Shown here piece after piece: positions 57,304-64,000 of a stretch of 64,000 nt of DNA. The DNA is from Methylobacterium oryzae. Lineage in GTDB: Bacteria > Pseudomonadota > Alphaproteobacteria > Rhizobiales > Beijerinckiaceae. The position numbers and the translations under genes were made by a program. The notes under the pieces were generated by a model. It did not search any database. It was not told where the DNA came from and saw nothing but the letters and a program-made list of their open reading frames with translations. How positions within the stretch are numbered: position 1 is the stretch's first letter; every line of letters begins with the position of its first letter. The stretch is from positions 750,501-814,500 of the forward strand of contig NZ_CP090349.1 of the NCBI RefSeq assembly GCF_021398735.1, in the 5' to 3' direction.

Positions 57304-57450
57304 ATGAAGCGGAGACCGCCTGACCGACTCGCGACGATCGCGATCCTCGCGGTCACCGCCGCGCTCGCAGCCGTGCTCGTTGTGAGGCTTCGTGACCCCA
57401 CGCCACCGCACCGTGGCCCCCTGCCCAGTGCGTCCGCCGCCAGGCGATGA
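57304..57450 (+). CDS. 48-residue signal-anchored peptide
   Basis: A possible short protein MKRRPPDRLATIAILAVTAA-type start with one hydrophobic segment (ATIAILAVTAALAAVLVV) then a basic Pro-rich tail. No clear ribosome-binding site. Low certainty. Confidence 0.35.
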   Translation: MKRRPPDRLATIAILAVTAALAAVLVVRLRDPTPPHRGPLPSASAARR

Positions 57451-57660
57451 AGCTCCACAGCCCGCGTTGAACAAATGCAGCGGGTGGAAGCGGAATGGCT
57501 TCTCGCATGCGCGCCGCCCGCGAAGGCGGACGTGCGTTGGCCGGTGCTTCCCCGTGCTCGGACCGGCGTTTCGCCGAGCGCGACACAGTCGGTCCTGTAG
57601 GGATCGGCTCCGCGATCTCCGCAGGTTCCGTGACCGTCCATGCGGGCGACCGGGCGGATC

Positions 57661-58989
57661 TCACTTCTCCCGGAACGCCCGCCGGGCTTGATCGACGAGC
57701 GGCTTGGTGAGGTAGGAAAGTACCGTTCGGTCAGCCGTGCGGATGAAGGCCTCCACGGGCATGCCGGGCATCAACTTGGCCCCGTCCAGTCGCTTCATCT
57801 CCTCCTTCGTCACGCCCAGGCGAACGAGGTAGTAGAAGCTGCCGGTCCGCTTGTCCTCGCTCACATCGGCCGCGATCCGGGTCACGCGCGCGTTGAGTTC
57901 GGGTGTCGTCCGCTGGTCGAAGCTCGGGAAGCGCAACCCCGCGGCCTGACCGGTCTGCAACCGGTCGATGTCCTGCGGCGCCACACGTACCTCCGCGACG
58001 AGGGAATCCGCGGTCGGCACGATCAGCATGATCGGCTCGCCCGGGGAGATCACACCGCCGCGGGTGTGGACCGCGAGTTCGTGCACGTAGCCGGTCTGCG
58101 GCGCGCGGATCTCGATGCGCTGCAGCTGGTCGAAGGCCGTGATCCGCTGCTCGGTCAGCGTCGCCGCCTTGGCGCGGTTCTCGGCGAGCTCCTTCGCGAC
58201 GTCGCTGCGGAGATTCTGCTCGAGCTGGATGATCTGCAGCTCGGTCTCCGAGACCTTGCCCTTGGTCTGCGCGATGTTGGCGACGAGGACGCCGCGCTCG
58301 CCTTTCAGGCGGGACATGTCGCGCTGGAGGCTCGTGAGCCGGGTCAGCTGGATGAGGTTCTTCCGCCAGAGATCCTCGACGCCCTCGTACTCCCGCCCGA
58401 TGATCGCGGTCTCCTGCTCCTTCGCGGCGGCCTGCTCGGACAGGCCTTTGATCTCCTCGTTCAGCTGCCCGACCCGCTCGCGGAGCTGCGCCTTCTGGCC
58501 CTGGAGCGCGTCCTGTCGGAAGCGGAACAGCTTGCGCTCGCCGTCGACGATCCGGGCCACATCCGGTCCGGCTCCCTCGAGTTCGGGGGCGATGGCGAGG
58601 CTCGCGCGGCCGTCGCGTTCGGCCTCCAGCCGGGCATTGCGCGCCGCGATCTCCCACAGGCTCTTGGTGACGCTGTCGTAGGTGGCCTTGGCGGTGGTCG
58701 CGTCCAGGCGGACCAGCAGGTCGCCCGCCTGGACGCGCGCGCCCTCCTGAACCGACAGTTCGGCGACGACGCCGCCGGTCGGATGCTGGACCTTCTTGAT
58801 GTTGCTCTCGACCACCAGCGAGCCCGTGGCGATGATGGCGCCGGACAATTCCGTCGCCGCCGTCCAGGCCCCCGCGCCCGTGGCGACCACGATCACGGCG
58901 GCGACGCCGGCGACGTGCCGCCGCAAGGAGCGGCGCGTCTCGTATGTCGGATCCGTAGCCGGCCCGTCAGGCGTGCGATCCGTCGTCAT
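57661..58989 (-). CDS. Type I secretion HlyD/PrtE-family adaptor
   Basis: A 442-residue membrane-fusion protein of type I secretion. One membrane span near residues 25-45 (VAGVAAVIVVATGAGAWTAA), lipoyl half HPTGGVVAELSVQEGARVQAG, a long coiled coil (about 100-270), second half IEIRAPQTGYVHELAVHTRG, and a C-terminal domain ending VLSYLTKPLVDQARRAFREK, typical of PrtE/HlyD. Its ATG overlaps the exporter stop as ATGA, so the two are coupled. The outer-membrane TolC partner is not in the window. Confidence 0.93.
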   Translation of the reverse strand: MTTDRTPDGPATDPTYETRRSLRRHVAGVAAVIVVATGAGAWTAATELSGAIIATGSLVVESNIKKVQHPTGGVVAELSVQEGARVQAGDLLVRLDATTAKATYDSVTKSLWEIAARNARLEAERDGRASLAIAPELEGAGPDVARIVDGERKLFRFRQDALQGQKAQLRERVGQLNEEIKGLSEQAAAKEQETAIIGREYEGVEDLWRKNLIQLTRLTSLQRDMSRLKGERGVLVANIAQTKGKVSETELQIIQLEQNLRSDVAKELAENRAKAATLTEQRITAFDQLQRIEIRAPQTGYVHELAVHTRGGVISPGEPIMLIVPTADSLVAEVRVAPQDIDRLQTGQAAGLRFPSFDQRTTPELNARVTRIAADVSEDKRTGSFYYLVRLGVTKEEMKRLDGAKLMPGMPVEAFIRTADRTVLSYLTKPLVDQARRAFREK

Positions 58990-60710
58990 GCGACCCTCGT
59001 GGGCGTCTGCCGCGTCAGGGCGTTCAGCTTCGACAGAACTTCGTCGCGCGGGCCGTGCAGCTGCACGCGCCCGTCCCCGAGGACCAGGATGCGATCGACC
59101 GCCGCCAGCGCGCTCGGCCGGTGCGCGATCACCACGACGATGCCGCCGCGGGCGCGCACGCCCTGCACGGCGGCGGACAGGGCGCGATCGCCGTCGACGT
59201 CGAGATTCGAGTTCGGCTCGTCGAGGACCACGAGGAACGGATCGCCGTACAGCGCCCGCGCGAGCGCGATCCGCTGCCGCTGACCCCCGGAGAGGCCCAG
59301 GCCGCCGGTACCGACGCGGGCGTCGTAGCCGCCCGGCAGCCGGAGCACGACCTCGTGCACGCCGGCGGCCCGGGCAGCCGCCAGCAGGGCCTCGGGGTTG
59401 GGCTCGGGATCGAAGCGCGTGATGTTCTCGGTGATCGTGCCGTCGAACATCTCGATGTCCTGCGGCAGGTAGCCGACCGCGCGCCCGAGGGCATCGGGAT
59501 CCCACTGATCGATCGCCGCGCCGTCGAGGCGGATCACGCCGCGGTTCGGGCGCGCCAGCCCGACGAGGGCACGGGCGAAGGTGGATTTGCCGGAGCCGCT
59601 GGCTCCGATCACCCCGAGGGCGCTTCCGGGCGCGAGGGCGACGTTGACGTCGTGGAGCACCAGGGTGTCGGTCCCGGGCGCCGCGATCGACAGGGCCGTC
59701 ACGCGCACGCTCTCCCGCGGCGCCGGGAGCGGCGTGAGGGCGGCGGGCTCCCGCCGGGGCAGGAACGCGACGAGGCGGCCCCAGGCCTGCCGGGCGCCCG
59801 AGAACGACTTCCAGTTGGCGATCGCCAGGTCGACCGGCGCGAGGGCGCGCGCGGACAGGATCGTGGCGGCCAGCATAACGCCGGCCGTCGCCTCCTCGCG
59901 GACCACGAGGAAGGCGCCCAGGCCGAGGATGCCGGATTGCAGCACCGTGCGCAGCAGGCGCGCCGTCGTGCCGAAGCCGATGGCCAGGTCGTTCCCGTAC
60001 GCCGCGACGTCGAGGTTCCGCCGGGCCCGGATCTGCCAGAGCTCCGCGATGCGGGACCGCATCCCGAGCGCCGAGAGCAGCGGTGCCGTCCGGTGCGCCA
60101 TGTCGGTGAAGGACCGGCGCTCACCGGCCGTTCGGACGGCCTCCTGGGTGGACGCGGACGAGGCCCAGTCCGTGAGGATCGTCAGCACGCACAGGAACAG
60201 GGCGCCCCCGGCCACCGCCGCGCCGAGCCAGGGATGGAACAGGAAGCAGACCGCGACGTAGAGCGGCACCCAGGGCAGGTCGAAGAAGGCGCTGACCGCC
60301 ATGCTCGACACGAAGCCGCGGACGGTGTCGAGATCGCGCAGGGCCTGGGGCCCGTCATCGCTGCGCGGCATCTCGGCGCCGCGGACCAGCAGGGTCCGGA
60401 AGATCCGCGGACCGAGGCGCTCGTCGACGAGGCGCGCGAAGCGCGCCAGGATCCGGGCACGGAAGATCTCGAAGACGCTCTGGATCACGAGCAGCATCAG
60501 CGTGATGCCGGCGAGACCGACGAGCGTCGCGATGCTCCGGCTCGGCAGCACCCGGTCGTAGACCTGCAGCATGAAGATCGGGGCCGTGAGCATCAGCAGA
60601 TTGATCAGACCGCTGACGATCATCACGGTGATCAGGCACGTGCGCCCGGCCCTGACGGCGGACCAGAACTCGCGCCGCTTCGCGACACGCAACACGCGTT
60701 CATCGGTCAC
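58986..60710 (-). CDS. Type I secretion ABC exporter (PrtD/LapB-type)
   Basis: A 574-residue ABC half-transporter. Six membrane spans fill about residues 20-300 (LINLLMLTAPIFMLQVYDRV is the typical first one). The ATPase domain has Walker A GASGSGKST (near 368), Q-loop GYLPQDIEMF, signature LSGGQRQRIALA, Walker B FLVVLDEPNSNLD and the switch His in VIAHRPSA. No peptidase C39 or CLD domain precedes it, as in PrtD exporters of proteases, lipases and glycanases. Starts at a GTG at 60710, 105 bases after the repeat-protein gene, so the three form one transcript. Confidence 0.93.
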   Translation of the reverse strand: MTDERVLRVAKRREFWSAVRAGRTCLITVMIVSGLINLLMLTAPIFMLQVYDRVLPSRSIATLVGLAGITLMLLVIQSVFEIFRARILARFARLVDERLGPRIFRTLLVRGAEMPRSDDGPQALRDLDTVRGFVSSMAVSAFFDLPWVPLYVAVCFLFHPWLGAAVAGGALFLCVLTILTDWASSASTQEAVRTAGERRSFTDMAHRTAPLLSALGMRSRIAELWQIRARRNLDVAAYGNDLAIGFGTTARLLRTVLQSGILGLGAFLVVREEATAGVMLAATILSARALAPVDLAIANWKSFSGARQAWGRLVAFLPRREPAALTPLPAPRESVRVTALSIAAPGTDTLVLHDVNVALAPGSALGVIGASGSGKSTFARALVGLARPNRGVIRLDGAAIDQWDPDALGRAVGYLPQDIEMFDGTITENITRFDPEPNPEALLAAARAAGVHEVVLRLPGGYDARVGTGGLGLSGGQRQRIALARALYGDPFLVVLDEPNSNLDVDGDRALSAAVQGVRARGGIVVVIAHRPSALAAVDRILVLGDGRVQLHGPRDEVLSKLNALTRQTPTRVA

Positions 60711-60815
60711 AGGTCGATCCCTCGGCTTGGCACGTCAGCGGAGCGGTTCGGGCCGAAGCGGGTCGGGCCCCGGCGTCGCGGAAGCCCCCGCCGCGTCGGC
60801 GGCGCGGGCCGCGTT

Positions 60816-63359
60816 TCACAGGCCGAGCAGGTGCAGGCCGCTCGTGGCCGTGTGGGGAGTCGGGTCCGTGTGCTGGACTTCGGTGTGGCCGCCGAGATCG
60901 ATCGTGGCGACGCCGAGATCGACGCTCACGCCCTGGGAGGCGCCCGCCTCGGCCGGCGCGGCGGAGGTCCCCGACACCGCGTCCACGAGGTGGCCGACGA
61001 GGGAGTCGGCACCGCCGCCCGTCTGCGGCAGGTGGATGCTGTCGCCGCTGAGCAGGTTCGCCGTGGCAAGACTCGGCTGATCGGCGCTCACCGCGACCGC
61101 GCTCACGTCGACGGTGTGGGCCGGATCGGCGGCGGGCGTGAGCACGGCGACGTCCGCCACCGGCGTCGAGGTCGTCGGGCCCGCCGACACGTCGATCAAC
61201 GGGTGGGTCTCGGCTCCCGGCTCGCCCGACGTGCCGCCGGTGAGCGTGCCGAGCAGGTTTCCGACGGCGCTCCCTGCCCCACCGGTCTCGCCCCCGCCCA
61301 GGACCGTGGTCACGGTCCCGACGACGCCGTCGACCGGGGAGCCCGCCTGGTGGCCGTCCCCGCCGGCCGCGGGAAGGATCCCCGCCACCGAGCCCACGAC
61401 GCCGCCGGCCGCCTCCGTCACGGACCCGAGATCGCTCGCGACCTGCGTCACCGCGGGGCCTCCGTCGCCGTTCAGGACCGCGCCCGGCAGATTGACGACA
61501 TCGGTCACGAGGTTGCTCGACCCGCCGAGCTCCCCCAGGCCGACCGTGGTTCCGAGGTTGATCACGGCGTGGAGCGGGTCGTTCAGGACCGGCACATCGT
61601 GGCCGACCTGTTCCAGGGCCGCATGGACGCCGTCGATCAGCGTATTGGCGACGTCTCCGACCGGCTGCAGCGGCGCGTTCGTCCCGAGCAGCGCGCCGGC
61701 CGCGCCGGAACCCGGGCCTCCGTTCAGGCCGCCCAGGAGACCGTCGAGGGCTCCGGCACCCTGGTCCCCCGTCAAGCCGCCGAGGGCGGAGGTGACCGGT
61801 GCCAGGAGACCGCCGCCCGGCAGGCCGGATCCGAGACCGCCGCCGGCCGAGTCGAGGAGGCCGGTCGCGGAGCCGACGACGCCGCCCAGCGCGCCCGCCA
61901 CGTGCCCGAGGTCGTCGACGACCTGCGCCACGCCTCCGGGCGCGTTCCCGGTCAGGATCGCGCCGGGCAGGTTGATGGTGTCGGTGAGCAGGTTGTGGCT
62001 GTCGCCGAGTTCCCTCAGTCCGACCGTGTTGCCCAGCGCGATCACCGCGTGGAGCGGGTCGTTGAGGAGCGGCACGTCGTGTCCGACCTGCTCCAGCGCC
62101 CCGTGGACGGTGTCGATCAGCGTGTTGGCGACAGCGCCCACCGGCTGCAGCGGCGCGTTCGGCCCGAGCAGGGTGCCGGTTCCGTCCGGAGCGCCGCCGG
62201 TCACGGTGCCGAGCAGGCCATCCACCGCGGCGGTGACGCCGCCGAGCAGTCCGCCGGCCGCACCGGCCACCGCGCCGACATCGCCGAGGATCGGGGACAA
62301 TGCGCCGAGCCCCTGGCCGCCCAGCAGGGCACCGGGCAGGGCCGCGGCGTCGGTCAGCAGGTTTCCGCCCTCGCCCAGATGGCCGAGTCCGAGGGTCTCG
62401 CCGAGATTGGTCAGGCCGTGGACAGCGCCGTTCAGCAGCGGGACCTCGTGCCCGAGATTCTCGAGGGTCATGTGGACGTCGAGGACGGCGGTGTTCGCGA
62501 GGTTCGCGACCGGGGCGAGAAGGCCGCCCGACGCGAGCAGCCCGCCGGCCGTCGCGGCCCCGGTGACGGAGGTGATCAGCGTGTCGGTCGCTCCGAGGAT
62601 GGAACCGAGATCCGCGAGGACCGGCGTGGCCGAGCCGAGGCCGCCGCCAGTGAGGAGCGATCCCGGCACGGCGAGCGTGTCGGTCAGGAGATTGCCCGCC
62701 TCGCCGATGCGACCGAGGCCGACCGTCTCGCCGAGGCCCGTGAGGGCGTGGATCGGCGCGTTGAGCACCGGGACCTGATGGCCGACATCCTCCAGCGTCG
62801 TGTGCAGGTCGAGGACGGCTTGGTTGAGAATCCCCACCGCCGGCGCGAGCGTGCCGCCGGAGCCGACAAGGCCGTTGCCGGCCACGGGCAATGCTGTGAC
62901 GGTATTCAGCAAGGTTCCGGCAGCCTCGGCGACCTGCCCGGCATCGTTCAACACCGGGACGACGCTGCCGGCATCGGTCGGGTTGGCGACGGCGCCGGTC
63001 AGGTCCGTGATCAGGTTGCCGGCCTCGCCGATATGACCGAGCCCGACCGTCTCGCCGAGATTGGTCAGACCGTGGAGCGGGCCGTTCAGCGCCGCGACCT
63101 GATGACCCGCGTTCTCGAGCTGCGCATGGGTGTCGAGGACGATCTGGTTCGCGGTATCGGCCAGCGCGCCGGGAAGCAGTGATCCGCCCTCGTCCGCCGC
63201 ACCGACGTCGACGGCACTCTCGATGAGCGAGGTAATCGGACCGAGACTCGTCAATTGGCCGGTCGACAGTGCGGTGGAAGACAGTAGCGCGCTGGACCCG
63301 ACCAGCCACTCAAGCGAGCGTGACGACGGGTTGAGCGCGGCGAGAGGGGACGACGACAT
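60816..63359 (-). CDS. 847-residue repeat protein, putative type I substrate
   Basis: A secreted-type protein of no family I recognise, rich in Gly, Ala, Val, Leu, Asn and Asp and nearly free of Cys. Five repeats are seen, each with an H-x2-LE-x2-GH-x-VP-x-LN-x-P-x-H core, then LGETVGLG and a NLLTD segment ending in LPGA. Their LGETVGLG centres lie near residues 103, 212, 322, 448 and 606; spacer length grows from about 110 to 158. The tail holds TVDVSAVAVS and ends SGLHLLGL. There is no N-terminal signal peptide, as expected for type I secretion, and no RTX nonapeptides. GGAGG lies five bases before the ATG at 63359. The next genes encode the exporter and adaptor. Confidence 0.8.
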   Translation of the reverse strand: MSSSPLAALNPSSRSLEWLVGSSALLSSTALSTGQLTSLGPITSLIESAVDVGAADEGGSLLPGALADTANQIVLDTHAQLENAGHQVAALNGPLHGLTNLGETVGLGHIGEAGNLITDLTGAVANPTDAGSVVPVLNDAGQVAEAAGTLLNTVTALPVAGNGLVGSGGTLAPAVGILNQAVLDLHTTLEDVGHQVPVLNAPIHALTGLGETVGLGRIGEAGNLLTDTLAVPGSLLTGGGLGSATPVLADLGSILGATDTLITSVTGAATAGGLLASGGLLAPVANLANTAVLDVHMTLENLGHEVPLLNGAVHGLTNLGETLGLGHLGEGGNLLTDAAALPGALLGGQGLGALSPILGDVGAVAGAAGGLLGGVTAAVDGLLGTVTGGAPDGTGTLLGPNAPLQPVGAVANTLIDTVHGALEQVGHDVPLLNDPLHAVIALGNTVGLRELGDSHNLLTDTINLPGAILTGNAPGGVAQVVDDLGHVAGALGGVVGSATGLLDSAGGGLGSGLPGGGLLAPVTSALGGLTGDQGAGALDGLLGGLNGGPGSGAAGALLGTNAPLQPVGDVANTLIDGVHAALEQVGHDVPVLNDPLHAVINLGTTVGLGELGGSSNLVTDVVNLPGAVLNGDGGPAVTQVASDLGSVTEAAGGVVGSVAGILPAAGGDGHQAGSPVDGVVGTVTTVLGGGETGGAGSAVGNLLGTLTGGTSGEPGAETHPLIDVSAGPTTSTPVADVAVLTPAADPAHTVDVSAVAVSADQPSLATANLLSGDSIHLPQTGGGADSLVGHLVDAVSGTSAAPAEAGASQGVSVDLGVATIDLGGHTEVQHTDPTPHTATSGLHLLGL

Positions 63360-63841
63360 GGGCACCTCCGGTTTTGATGCGTAACCGGCAGTACAATTAT
63401 GGGTTGCGGACCCGAGCGTCGGTAAAGAATACCGAGCCTGCGGCCTGCCGTTGCTGCGTGCGGCCGGTCACGACACCGCCGAGGGAGGAGGTCCAACCGC
63501 GTCGCGCTTCGGTCGCGGACAGCAATATGCGTCGCAGAAATGACGTGCTCGACTATCATTTGTATTAGTATTTTGTATATAAAATCAGCCAGAATGGCAA
63601 TGCTCGTTGTAATCCTAAAATCTCGGAGGATTACGGGATATACTTTCAAATATTCGCTGTCGATCGGCTCCTCCGTATCGATCTGCTCGGATCGACGGCG
63701 GCATCCCGCGCGTCGTGCCATCGACCAGACCGTGCCCGGCAATCATCGTCGGAACCCAGGCGCCCTGTTTTCCGATGCAGCTTATGATTGTATCGTGCGG
63801 CGCGGCCACTTCAGTGCGTGGCACGAATGGGCAGGTGATCC
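63360..63841. promoter_or_regulatory. AT-rich divergent promoter region
   Basis: A 482-base gap between the repeat protein (minus) and the glycanase-like start (plus). The 63540-63660 part is the most AT-rich in the window (TTTGTATTAGTATTTTGTAT, then ATAAAATCAG) and has a stem GTAATCCT / AGGATTAC at 63609-63634. It looks like a regulated promoter and a target for H-NS/MucR-type proteins. Confidence 0.5.
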
Positions 63842-64000
63842 GTGGCCATTGATCCGAGGAATCTCGCCCAGACGGCGACACTCACCTACAGCCAGGACTT
63901 CAACACGCTGCCGCTCTGGGACGGCACTTCGGGTCTCGACACGTCCGGCGGCCCGCAGTGGAGCATCCACGTCACGTCGACCGGGACGCGGCCCTTCAAT
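63842..64000 (+). CDS. Start of a type I-secreted glycanase-like protein (partial)
   Basis: The first 53 codons of a gene cut by the window end. GTG start after AGGTGATCC. The protein begins AIDPRNLAQTATLTYSQDFN then LPLWDGTSGLDTS, which resembles the N-terminus of GH16/ExsH-like endoglycanases and other calcium-binding proteins exported by PrtD-type systems without a signal peptide. The rest, including any catalytic or RTX part, is outside the window, so family is tentative. Confidence 0.55.
   Translation, partial: MAIDPRNLAQTATLTYSQDFNTLPLWDGTSGLDTSGGPQWSIHVTSTGTRPFN

Noticed and set aside
43136..57660. A second att copy of the tRNA-Ser 3' end
   Set aside because: No repeat of the GGGTTCGAATCC-type end was seen by eye downstream, so no att site is claimed.
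59055..63182. A 1375-codon open frame on the plus strand
   Set aside because: It runs antisense to the exporter and repeat-protein genes, has His/Arg/Gly-rich content typical of high-GC shadow frames and no recognisable domain.
60816..63359. RTX calcium-binding nonapeptides in the repeat protein
   Set aside because: The GGxGxDxLx pattern is absent; Gly/Asp richness alone was misleading.

Overview
The window looks like a chromosomal segment of a Methylobacterium-type alphaproteobacterium (Hyphomicrobiales). The signs are very high GC, dense third-position G/C, and alphaproteobacterial families such as MucR, DUF1491, DUF2336, DUF3606, PAS_5, an acidic-insert RNase E and a PleC/DivJ-like kinase. 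The genus is an inference from gene content and style; no 16S rRNA gene is present.

Region by region. 1-9.0 kb is core housekeeping: SCO1, PilZ, PAS, rhomboid, CBS, PhoD, then a folE-hisI-patatin operon facing an Fe-S scaffold-yidD pair. A perfect 16-bp ParB/parS palindrome lies at 9017-9032. 9.1-12.7 kb is a sugar-acid cluster: a PdxA2-type dehydrogenase and a DUF1537 kinase, divergent from a KdgT-type permease. 12.8-25.8 kb holds small stress-type proteins, two chemoreceptors, RNase E, glycolate oxidase GlcE/GlcF, a Wzx-like flippase and a GNAT. 26.2-32.4 kb has an ornithine/lysine decarboxylase behind a long structured leader (speF-type candidate) and a DgcN-DgcA pair for D-glutamate use. 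It also holds an orphan ketopantoate-reductase-like protein and four copies of an intergenic palindromic repeat. 32.4-43.0 kb is core again: DUF1491, a small 4-Cys secreted protein, a peptidoglycan-binding protein, a histidine kinase, DUF2336, MucR, a thioesterase, hemF and a RecD-like helicase.

A tRNA-Ser(CGA) at 43046-43135 marks the edge of an accessory region of about 14 kb. This contains a decayed IS3 element with both inverted repeats, a divalent-metal RND efflux operon (CzcB, CzcA, plus a stand-alone PHB_acc_N mini-protein) and a divergent two-component system. A LysR remnant, a cNMP-binding/thioredoxin-reductase fusion, an IS481 remnant and a run of tiny membrane proteins follow.

From 57.7 kb to the end lies a type I secretion locus. 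It has an HlyD-type adaptor, a PrtD-type ABC exporter, an 847-residue repeat protein of no family I recognise, and (divergently, cut by the window end) the start of a protein resembling a type I-secreted glycanase.

The best candidates for something undescribed are the 847-residue repeat protein with its dedicated exporter, the stand-alone PHB_acc_N protein beside the metal efflux genes, and the cluster of very small membrane proteins. Most starts were chosen by ribosome-binding site and family alignment from memory; no database search was run.
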